The position numbers and the translations under genes are program-made. The notes under the pieces were generated by a model. That model was not told the DNA's origin. It did no database searches and worked only from the letters and a program-made list of their open reading frames with translations. From positions 1 through 21,932 of the forward strand of contig JBJTTJ010000005.1 of the NCBI GenBank assembly GCA_046080125.1: DNA of 21,932 nucleotides, in the 5' to 3' direction. This DNA comes from Cuspidothrix sp046080125. Lineage in GTDB: Bacteria; Cyanobacteriota; Cyanobacteriia; Cyanobacteriales; Nostocaceae. Of the stretch, positions 7,328-15,878 are shown in pieces. Numbering within the stretch: position 1 is the stretch's first letter; every line of letters begins with the position of its first letter.

Positions 7328-9469
7328 ATGACATCATTTGCTTCCTTTTATCCAGAATACACCTGTTTGTACAATAATCCTTTAAATTGCGATCGCCCTT
7401 TCCAAACCACCCAAGAACTCAAAGGTGCTAAATTCTGTTCAGAATGTGGTTTTCCTGCCACCTTATCAGAGAAAGCAGAAATCAAAGGTAATTCTGGTAC
7501 ACATCAGGTAATTAATTATGTAGGCGTGCGAGGTTATGGGCGCTTATATTCGGGTATAAAAATAAAAGATCAACAACCTGTAGAAATCAAAGAATATTTG
7601 CTGCCCCAACGTTGTTTTAACGAACAAGAATCAGGATCTCGTAAACAACTTTTTCAACGTTTAGGAGGAATAAAATTAGCAGATAGTAGAATGCAAAATT
7701 TTCGCTTAGTTAACACATTAGAAGCCATAGCGGATGAAAAATTAGAACGTTGTTATTTAATCACCCAAGCCATAGAATCATCCCAAACATTAAATCAGTA
7801 TCTTACGCAAAACGGGAAAATGACAGCCGTTCAAGTGAGAGAAATACTGAATCAAACTCTACAAACTTTAGAATTTCTCCACAGCCAGAAAATACGTTTT
7901 CCCTCCAATCAAGTACAATCAGGTATTGCTCACGGCAACATAAATTTAGATAGTATATTAATTAAATTAACCAATAAATTAACCAAACATGAACAATTTT
8001 CTATATACCTTTGTGATTTAGCTATTTGGGAAAACTTATTTATTCCCCCAGTCATTACCCAACCCGCACCTGCTCAGAAAGAAAAAGATTTAGAATCATT
8101 AGGATTAGTAGCTTTTTATTTACTAGCAGGAAGCACCATGAATTATGCTGATCATCAACCTCTAAACCCCAGAGAAAATCAACATTGGTCTACTACAGAT
8201 AGCCATTTAAAGCAGTTTATAGAAAAATTAATTGGCATACATACACCTTTTACAAGTGCAGAATTAGCGCGACAAGCACTCATAAAATTACCCAAAGAAG
8301 GTCAAACAAATAATTCAGATTCATCTTCTCAAACACCACCTGATCAAAGTCTTAAAAAAGTATCAATGTGGTTATTAACCATAGTTTTGTTATTATTGGG
8401 AGGAGGAACTTTTGCTTATTTTATGTTTAATCAACATGATGATAGTAGCAAATATTTACAATGGTTCAAACTGCGGCGTAAATTTGCAGATGTAAATAAT
8501 GTACCCGTTGGGGAATTTAATTACACAGGCGAAAATTCTGGTACATGGACTTTTATCATTAAACAAAAAGTAGGAAAAGATAGCTTAGAAGATTTAATAT
8601 ATCAACCCAAACCAGAAGCAAAAGCAAATTTTAAATATACTCCTGTAGTTTCATCAAATTTAGAAAATCTAGGGCAACCGATAGCAGTAGTTCAAGCAGG
8701 AGAAAAAGACTTTGCCATCACCAGTTTAACTCAGAAAATACCAGCAGAACTAGATAAAAAACCAGTTGCTTATGACGGGTTATTAGTCTATGTCGAATTT
8801 AGTAGAAAAAATGACAATATGACAGATGCACTAGATGGTCAAATTACAATTGATCAACTGCGTGAAATTTATACAGGAAGAATTAGAAATTGGCAGCAAA
8901 TTAATAGTAAGCTGCCGAATTTAGAAATCAGACCATTTGCCCCCACAGAACCGGAAGCTATCAGTAAATTTCAAGAAATAGTGCTAAAAAATGATCCCCA
9001 AGACCTAGCCCTATTTAAAGACAAAGTAACTCAATGGGATACAACCAGAACCCAAAACCAAATTCGCCAAGAAATTCTCAACGGACAAACTACTGGTATC
9101 ATTGGTTTTGGTTTGATTAGTAAAATTAAGGGACAGTGTACAGGCTATCCATTGGCTATAGTAGATGGTAAAAAACCAGCTATTCAACCGCTATTTCAAC
9201 AACGCGAACGCCGTCCTCTGAAAACTTCAGACAACCTCTGCCAGCATGATGACTATTTTTTTGATGTTAATGCCTTCCAAAGTTATCCTTTAGGATACCC
9301 TATATTTGTGGTTTACCCCCAAGACAACAGCCGCCCTCCTGCTGGTTCTACCTTTGCTGAGATACTAACTACTCGTCAGGGTCAGTGTTTACTTAGTAAG
9401 GTAGGTCTTGTCCCTTTACAACCCATACCTGATGATTTAAACAACCATGGCTGCAAATCGTTGCCCTAA
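7328..9469 (+). CDS. Pseudokinase - membrane helix - PstS-like substrate-binding fusion protein
   Basis: The protein has 713 residues from the ATG at 7328; a TTG two codons earlier is a weaker start. Order of parts: four cysteines C13, C21, C37, C40 (zinc-ribbon-like); a protein-kinase fold at about 62-320; one membrane helix at about 346-366 (MWLLTIVLLLLGG); and a periplasmic-binding domain of the PstS/PBP-like type at about 395-705 (TGENSGTWTF, YTGRIRNWQQI, TTRQGQCLLSKVGLV). The kinase keeps a glycine-rich loop (VGVRGYG), the VAIK-type Lys88 and a DFG-equivalent Asp230 (CDLA). The catalytic loop, however, reads HGNINLDS instead of HRD.K..N, so catalysis is unlikely. Topology should place the kinase part inside and the binding domain in the periplasm, as in a receptor. 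The ligand is unknown; a phosphate-like anion is a family-based guess. The 3' end overlaps the next gene by 23 bp. Confidence 0.8.
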   Translation: MTSFASFYPEYTCLYNNPLNCDRPFQTTQELKGAKFCSECGFPATLSEKAEIKGNSGTHQVINYVGVRGYGRLYSGIKIKDQQPVEIKEYLLPQRCFNEQESGSRKQLFQRLGGIKLADSRMQNFRLVNTLEAIADEKLERCYLITQAIESSQTLNQYLTQNGKMTAVQVREILNQTLQTLEFLHSQKIRFPSNQVQSGIAHGNINLDSILIKLTNKLTKHEQFSIYLCDLAIWENLFIPPVITQPAPAQKEKDLESLGLVAFYLLAGSTMNYADHQPLNPRENQHWSTTDSHLKQFIEKLIGIHTPFTSAELARQALIKLPKEGQTNNSDSSSQTPPDQSLKKVSMWLLTIVLLLLGGGTFAYFMFNQHDDSSKYLQWFKLRRKFADVNNVPVGEFNYTGENSGTWTFIIKQKVGKDSLEDLIYQPKPEAKANFKYTPVVSSNLENLGQPIAVVQAGEKDFAITSLTQKIPAELDKKPVAYDGLLVYVEFSRKNDNMTDALDGQITIDQLREIYTGRIRNWQQINSKLPNLEIRPFAPTEPEAISKFQEIVLKNDPQDLALFKDKVTQWDTTRTQNQIRQEILNGQTTGIIGFGLISKIKGQCTGYPLAIVDGKKPAIQPLFQQRERRPLKTSDNLCQHDDYFFDVNAFQSYPLGYPIFVVYPQDNSRPPAGSTFAEILTTRQGQCLLSKVGLVPLQPIPDDLNNHGCKSLP

Positions 9470-10043
9470 CCCAACCTGCGAATATTTTAACCGTGTCCAA
9501 CCCAATAATGCCAAAGTTTGCGCTTGGTGTGGAACTCCTTTGGGTAATCTAGTAGTACCAACACCAACACCAACACCGATACCACCTCAACCGACACCAC
9601 GACCAACACCACCTCAACCTATCAACCAATCACCAGTTAACGATCAAACTAATATTCAGCCACGTCCACCCGTACAACCTATACAGCCAGCTTATCCCCC
9701 ACCGACACCCAAAGTACCACTTCTCAAACTCATTCACTTTTCAGGTAGAGAATTTGAATGGTCAGGGGAAGCAGGTTTTATTGGTCGCCGTAGTCAAAAC
9801 ATTCCTGTTCCCCCAGAAATTGACCTTACTGGTATCCCCAACCAAGGAATAGTTTCTCGTCGTCATGCGCGAGTGTCTTGGGACTGGTCGCAAAATAGCT
9901 ACATGATTGTTGACATGAGTACCAACGGCATTTATTTAAACGGAACTCCTTTAAGTTCCGGTGTCCAATATCGCCTTATGAATGGGGATTCATTGCAGTT
10001 TGGTCAAGAAAATCTAGTACGTTTTGCGGTTCATGTAGGTTAA
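9447..10043 (+). CDS. Zinc-ribbon and FHA-domain protein
   Basis: This is a 198-residue soluble protein. Cysteines C6, C11, C25 and C28 (CPNPTC then CAWCG) form a likely zinc ribbon. A Pro/Thr-rich linker spans about 37-95, partly coded by repeated ACACCA units. A forkhead-associated domain at about 96-195 carries the family landmarks GR (113-114), SRRH (137-140) and TNGIYLNG (159-166). FHA domains bind phosphothreonine peptides, so this is expected to read Ser/Thr kinase output. The ATG lies inside the end of the preceding gene (23-bp overlap), pointing to translational coupling with the pseudokinase receptor, which has a similar four-Cys N-terminus. Its binding partner is not visible from sequence. 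Confidence 0.9.
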   Translation: MAANRCPNPTCEYFNRVQPNNAKVCAWCGTPLGNLVVPTPTPTPIPPQPTPRPTPPQPINQSPVNDQTNIQPRPPVQPIQPAYPPPTPKVPLLKLIHFSGREFEWSGEAGFIGRRSQNIPVPPEIDLTGIPNQGIVSRRHARVSWDWSQNSYMIVDMSTNGIYLNGTPLSSGVQYRLMNGDSLQFGQENLVRFAVHVG

Positions 10044-10467
10044 TTAAATACCTAGGTTCTGGATGGGGTATCTAGGCATGGTGTTCAATATGCTTTGACT
10101 GGCTGTTACGCAGCTAAATTTTATCATCCTAATGTGGTGCGGGCTGGAGAGCCCGCTAAACATAATACAAATTTAGACAGATTACCAGCACCGGATATCA
10201 ACTAACCCGATCTGCCCAATCTATGGTGAAAGTTTGGTGAAGATATAGACAGCAAACTATTATTACTTGTAAATTGCTAGTGGATATAAACCTTATAATT
10301 TGCCCATTTCGTGGAATTTATCAAAAACAGGAGCAAAAGCCACTCAAAAACCAGGAGTATCAAAATAAAAATTATGTATTATAATTGATATAGTAATAAC
10401 AGAAGTGGAGATGCCACAAACATCAACAAATATGTTATCAAAATTACTCTATTAAACAGAAGTAGAT
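10044..10467. other. Intergenic region between FHA and TPR-DUF928 genes
   Basis: The 424 bp hold the GC hairpin at 10139-10156, a lone TATAAT at 10380-10385 without a matching -35 box, and an approximate 16-bp direct repeat (10398-10413 and 10455-10470, AACAGAAGTRGAKATG). The second copy of the repeat contains the start codon of the next gene. The first copy opens a 14-codon reading frame (10411-10455). No other gene is seen. Confidence 0.5.
10139..10156. repeat. GC-rich hairpin after the FHA gene
   Basis: GCGGGCT, a 4-nt loop (GGAG) and AGCCCGC form a perfect 7-bp stem in otherwise AT-rich DNA, about 95 bp after the FHA stop codon. No T-run follows on either strand. It may be a REP-like element or mark an mRNA 3' end, but it is not a canonical intrinsic terminator. 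Confidence 0.55.
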
Positions 10468-11373
10468 ATGTATCCTAAAAAACTTAGACTTTTGACAGGT
10501 TGTTTGCTTACGGCTTTAGTCTACTTACCGCCAGATTTTGTCAATCCGACAAGAGTTTTAGCAGCAGATCAGGTTGTGGTAAAAGCACAAACCTCAGCCC
10601 AGTATACACAATATATGTCCCGTGGTTATGAATCAACCAGACGGAGAAACTATAGCCAAGCTTTATCTTATTTCCAACAAGCACTGCAAATACGTCCTGG
10701 CGATCGCTATGCCACAACAGCAATTAGAAATGTAAATAGTTACATCCAACGTCGCCAAAAGATTGTCTTTGTTCCGGGTAGACCTGATAGAACAAGAAGT
10801 GCAGCCAGCAGAACAGGGCGCTTTAATTCTCTTGCTCTAACAGCCACAAACCTAGAAGCACAACTAACGACATCAGAACATCCCACATTCTGGTTTTACA
10901 TTGATAAAGATGCTCGAACAGCAAAAGAACTGAAATTTGTTTTGAGAGGAGGTAATGGTCAAAGGACTAAACCCCTATATCAGAGAACTTTGACACCTGT
11001 GAGACAAGAAGGTATTGTGAGTCTAACTGTACCCGTGGATAAAGCATCATTAACAATAGGTAAAAAATATACTTGGACTTTTGAAATAGTTTACCTTGAT
11101 GGTCCCAATCGAGAATTAAAAGGTGAAATTAAGCGCGTGCAAAACGAAGACATCGGTAACCAGATCCGACAAGCAACCCAACCATTAGATCGGGCTGTGA
11201 TTTATGCCACTGCTGGAATTTGGGAAAATGCTCTAAGTATTGTGGCCGATTTACGCTGTCAGCGCCCCAACGATACGGGCGTACAGGAATACTGGAAAGA
11301 TTTGTTGCAGTCGGTGAACCTAGAAGAGTTGGCAACCCAACCAATATTATCTTGTGGTGCTTCCCAAAACTAA
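10468..11373 (+). CDS. Exported TPR-DUF928 protein
   Basis: This is a 301-residue protein. The N-terminus has KK, a hydrophobic stretch and a small-residue exit (signal peptide about 1-32, ending RVLA). One or two TPR units follow at about 44-80 (YSQALSYFQQALQIRPGD). After a basic linker comes a domain at about 118-295 that I recognise as DUF928: SEHPTFWFYIDKDA, a segment with KYTWTFEIVYLDG, RAVIYATAGIWENALSIV and a final DLLQSVNLEELA. DUF928 is mainly cyanobacterial and of unknown function. In cyanobacteria DUF928 genes often sit near CHASE2 or haemagglutinin-type genes, as here. A role in envelope or periplasmic scaffolding is only a guess. No strong ribosome binding site is seen. Confidence 0.85.
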   Translation: MYPKKLRLLTGCLLTALVYLPPDFVNPTRVLAADQVVVKAQTSAQYTQYMSRGYESTRRRNYSQALSYFQQALQIRPGDRYATTAIRNVNSYIQRRQKIVFVPGRPDRTRSAASRTGRFNSLALTATNLEAQLTTSEHPTFWFYIDKDARTAKELKFVLRGGNGQRTKPLYQRTLTPVRQEGIVSLTVPVDKASLTIGKKYTWTFEIVYLDGPNRELKGEIKRVQNEDIGNQIRQATQPLDRAVIYATAGIWENALSIVADLRCQRPNDTGVQEYWKDLLQSVNLEELATQPILSCGASQN

Positions 11374-11546
11374 AACTGAAGATTCTAGTAAATGAGATAC
11401 GTAGGGTTACAAAATAAAATCAAAACTATGTCAAGAAAAGTAAACAAGCCTGAAACCCTTTTTCCTCTTACCTTACTCCCAGATCAATTTTTAACACCAA
11501 TCTACTCACCTCTTTAACCAACCATCAAGATAAAACCTCTGTAAAA

Positions 11547-11942
11547 GTGAATAACAATCATCAAGACCTAAACTCGAAAGTAACACCGGATATCAACCGA
11601 TATATTCAACAGGCTTATGCTTGTTTTAAACAAGGGGATATTGAGGGAGGGATGGCCAAATTCCAGAATGGGATCTCTCTTTATCCCCATTGTTTCCAAC
11701 TTTATACGGAAAGAGGTAATTTTCGGATGCATCAGTTACGGGATTTAACTGGTGCATTGGAAGATTATACACAAGCCATTGACATTAACCCTCGTAATGC
11801 TCTCTGTTATTTTTGGCGCAGTCAGACTTATCTAGCGCTAGGTAATCACCAAAAAGCTATTGAGGACTACAACACAGCCATGAGTCTGGCCCCAGAAAAT
11901 ACTATTTATCATTTCTTTGACCAAAATAACTACAAGTCATAG
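11547..11942 (+). CDS. Small TPR protein
   Basis: The product has 131 residues and consists almost wholly of three tetratricopeptide units: about 19-52 (AYACFKQGDIEGGMAKFQNGISLYP), 53-88 (RGNFRMHQLRDLTGALEDYTQAIDINP) and 89-122 (SQTYLALGNHQKAIEDYNTAMSLAP). It has no signal peptide or membrane segment, so it is probably a cytoplasmic protein-protein adaptor. The start is a GTG; no ATG lies upstream in frame, and the next Met falls inside the first repeat. It follows the DUF928 gene by 173 bp and meets the minus-strand kinase gene tail to tail, with 25 bp between stop codons. No partner can be named from sequence. Confidence 0.8.
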   Translation: MNNNHQDLNSKVTPDINRYIQQAYACFKQGDIEGGMAKFQNGISLYPHCFQLYTERGNFRMHQLRDLTGALEDYTQAIDINPRNALCYFWRSQTYLALGNHQKAIEDYNTAMSLAPENTIYHFFDQNNYKS

Positions 11943-11967
11943 CTGTAGGATTGAGGGTTTGTAACTC

Positions 11968-14151
11968 CTATAAAGTTGCCACAATATTCAACAATTCCTC
12001 AACTGACTGATATCTTTGTGTAAAGTCAAGATGTACCATTTTATTAATTACCCCATTTAATGGCTCAGTGGTTTTTGCCAGTTCCCACCAGTAATACCAA
12101 ATCTCTTCACCCATTTCCGATGTCTGATTAATGATTATCACACCAGTCTTGACATCGCGCTGGAAAACTTTGGGATGAACTCCAGTGAAAGCTTGTATGA
12201 TCATTATTCCCAAGGCATGAATATCACTATTTAGTTTTGGCATACCAATGATTTGTTCACCTGGTGCATAAACAGGAGTCCCAATAATGATACTTTGATT
12301 TTCCTGTTGCTGCCCTTGCATTTGTGGTTGTATTTGTTTAACAGCCCCAAAGTCAATTAAAACAATATGTCCATCTGTTTTGCGCCTAATCAAGTTATCA
12401 GGCTTGATATCTCGATGAATCACGCCATAACTGTGAACAAAGACTAGAACTTGCAATACTTCTTTGAGTATATTTATGACTTCAGGTTTTGCAAGAGGTA
12501 CTGCTGGTTTCAACTCATCAGATAAGGAATGACCCTCAATAAACTCCTGAACTAAATAAAATTCCTGATTTTCTTCAAAGAAAGCTAATAAATAGGGTAT
12601 TTGCGGGTGTTTGCCCAAAGTTTCCAAAATATATGCTTCATTATGAAATAAGCGTCTAAGAACACTTATATATTCTGGACTTTGGTTAGTAGAACGCATT
12701 TGTTTAACCACACATACTGGTTTTCCCGGTCGTTGAATATCTTGAGCTAAATAAGTAGTACCGAATCCTCCACTACCTAACTTTTTAGTAATGTTATAAC
12801 GCTTGTTGAGTAATGTATTTAACGCCAGTTCTTGTCCTGAAGTATGGACTTCTGGTTGAGTTTGTATACTGCTGGATTGGGAAGTATAGGCCTGCAACTG
12901 AGCAATTAAATCTTTTTGTTCTTGTACTCGTTGTAATATTTTCTCCTGCTCTTGCTGACTAAAATAGGAACTATAAGCAAGGACACCAACCCCTGCAAGC
13001 ACTAAGCCCAGCGCTGGGGAAACTACTGGTAACCAACCAGCTTGGGTAAAAATGACAAAATTAGTTCCAAATAAGACAGCCAAAGATCCACCTTCAGCCA
13101 CTCCCAAAGCTAAAGGATGTCGAATACGCCATGCTAAAAATCCCCCAACTACAGACCATCCACCTATCCAGATGACTTCACCCCATCCTGGTAAAAACCA
13201 AAACAGACGCTGATTATTTAAAACTGCACTGAGAATTTGACTAACGGCGTTAGCATGAATTTCTACTCCTGCCATCTTGCCAGTATCATTAGCTTTGCCG
13301 CCAGTAAATGGTGTATTAAAAATGTCTTTTAAACTAGGTGCAGTAGAACCAATCAAGATAACACGGTCTTTGACTAAATCAGGTTTTACCTGACCGGAAA
13401 GTACATCTGTAACAGTTACCTGCTGGGTGATCTGACTGTGAGAACGATAATTCAAGAAAATTTGATAGCCTTGGGTATCCGCGTTTTCATAACCTCCAGA
13501 ATGACTTTCCAGGGGTTTAAATATCACATTACGCAGTTGTAATTCTTGATTAGCGGTTAGTTGTGGTTGAATACCGCCCCTATCCAAGAATTTAATGGCC
13601 AGTTGCCAACTCAAGGAAAAAAGGCTTTGACAAGCATCAGTCTGATTTACACTCACTGATATCAAATTGCGGCGAATAGAACCATCAGTATCTTCGACAA
13701 TATCGCTAAATCCTACTTGTTCTGGTTTTGTTCCTTGTGGGGGTGCGATCCCAGGATTTTTGCTATCAGCGTGTTTACAGACAGGAAAGATGATATCACT
13801 GTACTTTAAACGTTCTAGTAATTTTTCATGCCCTGGTTGTACGGGTAAGTCCCGAAAAATATCTAAACCAATGGCGCGGGGTTCATATTCTTCCAGTTTG
13901 TCCAATAGTTTGTCTAGGACTTCCCCAGGTAAAGGCCAATTCCATTTTCGTAGATCCGCTTCAGTGACAGCAACAATTAATAGCCGCGAATCTGGTCCAG
14001 GATCACCCCTCATTTGCGTCATCTGGTCATAAACTCTTAACTCTAGGTTCTCTAAGACTTGCAGTTTCTGAATCCCCACGATGAAAATTGTGGCGATCGC
14101 ACTGGAAATAATTACTGGTTGTTTGAATACTTTCTTAAAATTTACCAACAT
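11968..14151 (-). CDS. CHASE2-domain sensor serine/threonine kinase
   Basis: This is a 727-residue membrane receptor kinase. An N-terminal membrane helix (about 12-30) precedes an extracytoplasmic CHASE2 domain (about 35-310; RVYDQMTQMRG, IGLDIFRD, VILIGSTAPSLKDIFNTPF). Three closely spaced helices follow at about 317-395, then a short coiled coil (about 398-421). The Ser/Thr kinase at about 450-727 is complete: GSGGFG loop, Lys483, HRDIKPDN with Asp581 and Asn586, DFG at 600-602, and GTPVYAPGEQ in the activation segment. It is therefore predicted to be active, unlike the pseudokinase at 7328-9469. It senses an unknown external signal and phosphorylates cytoplasmic targets; the FHA protein at 9447-10043 is a possible reader. 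It is transcribed alone, leftward, from a 578-bp spacer. Confidence 0.93.
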   Translation of the reverse strand: MLVNFKKVFKQPVIISSAIATIFIVGIQKLQVLENLELRVYDQMTQMRGDPGPDSRLLIVAVTEADLRKWNWPLPGEVLDKLLDKLEEYEPRAIGLDIFRDLPVQPGHEKLLERLKYSDIIFPVCKHADSKNPGIAPPQGTKPEQVGFSDIVEDTDGSIRRNLISVSVNQTDACQSLFSLSWQLAIKFLDRGGIQPQLTANQELQLRNVIFKPLESHSGGYENADTQGYQIFLNYRSHSQITQQVTVTDVLSGQVKPDLVKDRVILIGSTAPSLKDIFNTPFTGGKANDTGKMAGVEIHANAVSQILSAVLNNQRLFWFLPGWGEVIWIGGWSVVGGFLAWRIRHPLALGVAEGGSLAVLFGTNFVIFTQAGWLPVVSPALGLVLAGVGVLAYSSYFSQQEQEKILQRVQEQKDLIAQLQAYTSQSSSIQTQPEVHTSGQELALNTLLNKRYNITKKLGSGGFGTTYLAQDIQRPGKPVCVVKQMRSTNQSPEYISVLRRLFHNEAYILETLGKHPQIPYLLAFFEENQEFYLVQEFIEGHSLSDELKPAVPLAKPEVINILKEVLQVLVFVHSYGVIHRDIKPDNLIRRKTDGHIVLIDFGAVKQIQPQMQGQQQENQSIIIGTPVYAPGEQIIGMPKLNSDIHALGIMIIQAFTGVHPKVFQRDVKTGVIIINQTSEMGEEIWYYWWELAKTTEPLNGVINKMVHLDFTQRYQSVEELLNIVATL

Positions 14152-14198
14152 TTTACTAATCCAGATATTTCATAACATTTAATTATTTTTTAGACTCA

Positions 14199-14228
14199 AT
14201 AATACAATTTATGTGATAAGATTTACAA
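14199..14228 (-). promoter_or_regulatory. Candidate promoter of the CHASE2 kinase gene
   Basis: On the minus strand there is TTGTAA (14228-14223), an 18-nt spacer and TATTAT (14204-14199), about 48 nt before the ATG at 14151. The region is very AT-rich, so chance matches are easy. Confidence 0.3.
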
Positions 14229-14378
14229 TTTTTATTCTTTAGTTAATTGACAATTGTATATTTTTATATATTTGTGGCAAAAACAGGGGTTGAAAGCAGA
14301 TAATACGATTATATACTATTTCAGTAGAACCTATGCTGGATATACTGGTAATATTAATTACAGCAATAAAAAACCATG

Positions 14379-14406
14379 ATAGTGACACTTAATAAATTGT
14401 CACTAT
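14379..14406. promoter_or_regulatory. 9-bp dyad, possible operator
   Basis: ATAGTGACA, 10 nt, then TGTCACTAT: perfect 9-bp arms spaced so that arm centres are about two helical turns apart (19 bp). It sits between the divergent CHASE2 kinase and histidine kinase genes, over 200 bp from each, with no adjacent T-run. It does not match the NtcA pattern GTA-N8-TAC. The binding protein is unknown. Confidence 0.45.
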
Positions 14407-14729
14407 AAAGGTTGCAAATTATGCAAATTTAATCACTACCAGATATCCATTTTTGTTTAACTCCGAAATCATCAACTTAATATCATGTCACATCCCGGAA
14501 ATAGGATACTCAATCAGTGCCAAAGTAAAATTTACCAGAACCCTGTGCTGATTTACTTCTGATCTTTCATAGGGATAATTTCCAAAGCTATTTTTGCCTA
14601 ATGTAACAGTCATATTTCTTTAGACATTTGCACCTAATTGTGATAAATATAAGTATAGTGTAGACCAAATAAAAACATTATACTATTTAAGTCAGTGTAA
14701 TTTTTTATTTATCAAAGTCGAGTAGAGCT

Positions 14730-15875
14730 ATGATTCAGGGAATTATTTGCACAAAACCAGAAATTAGCTGTCATGATTTGAGATCATCACATATCCAAGA
14801 ATTTTGTCAATTACAATCTGAACAATTAACCAATCAATATCCAATCTTATTAGCTCGCATTGTCTATTATGATTGTTGTTTAAAGAAACATAAAGAAATA
14901 ATTAATTATTCTGAGAGCAGTGAAAAAAAAGTCAAATTATCCTCATTTATTTTGACATATTTACGCTCAGAAGCATGGTTAGTAGAGTATCCCGCCGTCG
15001 GAGAAATCCAGGAATTTAAAATAGAAGAATTGCACTTATTTTCCTATGTATTTCCCATAGGATATAGAGATAAAAAACCAGAATATATACAGATAATTAC
15101 AGAAAAACCCCTTTTAGAAAATGTAAAAGATGAGATCAAGAAATCTGCTATGTTACTGAGCAAATATGCAGACCTACATTTAGACTATAGCAGACAAAAA
15201 TCAGAAATTAAATTACTAGAACAGGTACTGCATCGAGTCGGACACCAATTGGGAAACTATTTAGCCTTAATAGGATTGTATGCCAATAATTTATGCTTTA
15301 GCTTAAAAGATCAGCCCGAGTATGAACAGGCAAAAATCATCCGTGAAAGTATCGAAGATATAAATATTAATCTCACCGAAATAATTAATTGCGGTCAAGG
15401 AGAGAAATTAAGAGTAACCCCACAAGACCTAAGAAGTTTAGTATTAGAAACCATCAAATATTTACAACCTTTGATCAATGAAAAACAACTAAAAATAGCA
15501 ATTCCTGAAACTTCCACAACCTTGTTAATAGACCAATTACAAATCAAGCAAGTTTTTCACAATATACTAAACAATGCTATTTACTTTAGTCCCAAATCAG
15601 GAACAATTACCTGTACCTGGAATATTTTTCAAGAAGAAGTATTAATAAAAATTTCCGATCAAGGAAAAGGACTATCTTCAGAAGATATACAAAAAATATT
15701 TACCCCCTTTTATACTCATCGTCCAGGAGGTACAGGACTAGGTTTAACCATCGCCAAAAAAATTATCCTCGACCACCACGGAAACTTGTGGGCGCAAAGT
15801 TTATCAGAAGGTGGGGCACAATTTTGTATTATTTTACCTTCAAGAATATTTAACAGTATGAACAATGGAGTATGA
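14730..15875 (+). CDS. Soluble sensor histidine kinase
   Basis: The protein has 381 residues and no membrane helices. Residues 1-150 form a weakly conserved input region that may be GAF-like. The H box is RVGHQLGNYLALIGLYA with phospho-acceptor His172, a pattern I associate with cyanobacterial kinases. The ATPase part shows an N box (HNILNNA, Asn278 and Asn282), G1 (SDQGKG, Asp310), an F box (FTPFYT) and G2 (GTGLGL, 334-339), so it should be catalytically competent. Its partner is the response regulator starting 3 bp after its stop codon. The signal is not identifiable; being cytosolic, it may sense an internal cue or depend on another protein. It heads the four-gene run that ends at 21138. 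Confidence 0.92.
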   Translation: MIQGIICTKPEISCHDLRSSHIQEFCQLQSEQLTNQYPILLARIVYYDCCLKKHKEIINYSESSEKKVKLSSFILTYLRSEAWLVEYPAVGEIQEFKIEELHLFSYVFPIGYRDKKPEYIQIITEKPLLENVKDEIKKSAMLLSKYADLHLDYSRQKSEIKLLEQVLHRVGHQLGNYLALIGLYANNLCFSLKDQPEYEQAKIIRESIEDININLTEIINCGQGEKLRVTPQDLRSLVLETIKYLQPLINEKQLKIAIPETSTTLLIDQLQIKQVFHNILNNAIYFSPKSGTITCTWNIFQEEVLIKISDQGKGLSSEDIQKIFTPFYTHRPGGTGLGLTIAKKIILDHHGNLWAQSLSEGGAQFCIILPSRIFNSMNNGV

Positions 15876-15878
15876 AAA

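Larger units (their letters stand above)
14152..14729. other. Divergent intergenic region between the CHASE2 kinase and two-component operon
   Basis: The 578 bp are very AT-rich with no coding signal. They contain the kinase promoter candidate and the 9-bp dyad listed separately. Near the right end a TATAGT (14654-14659) and a TATACT (14679-14684) could serve as -10 boxes for the rightward operon, but neither has a convincing -35 box at the usual distance. Confidence 0.5.

Noticed and set aside
14379..14406. NtcA site or terminator
   Set aside because: The arms do not contain GTA-N8-TAC, and no T-run follows the dyad on either strand; an unknown operator fits better.
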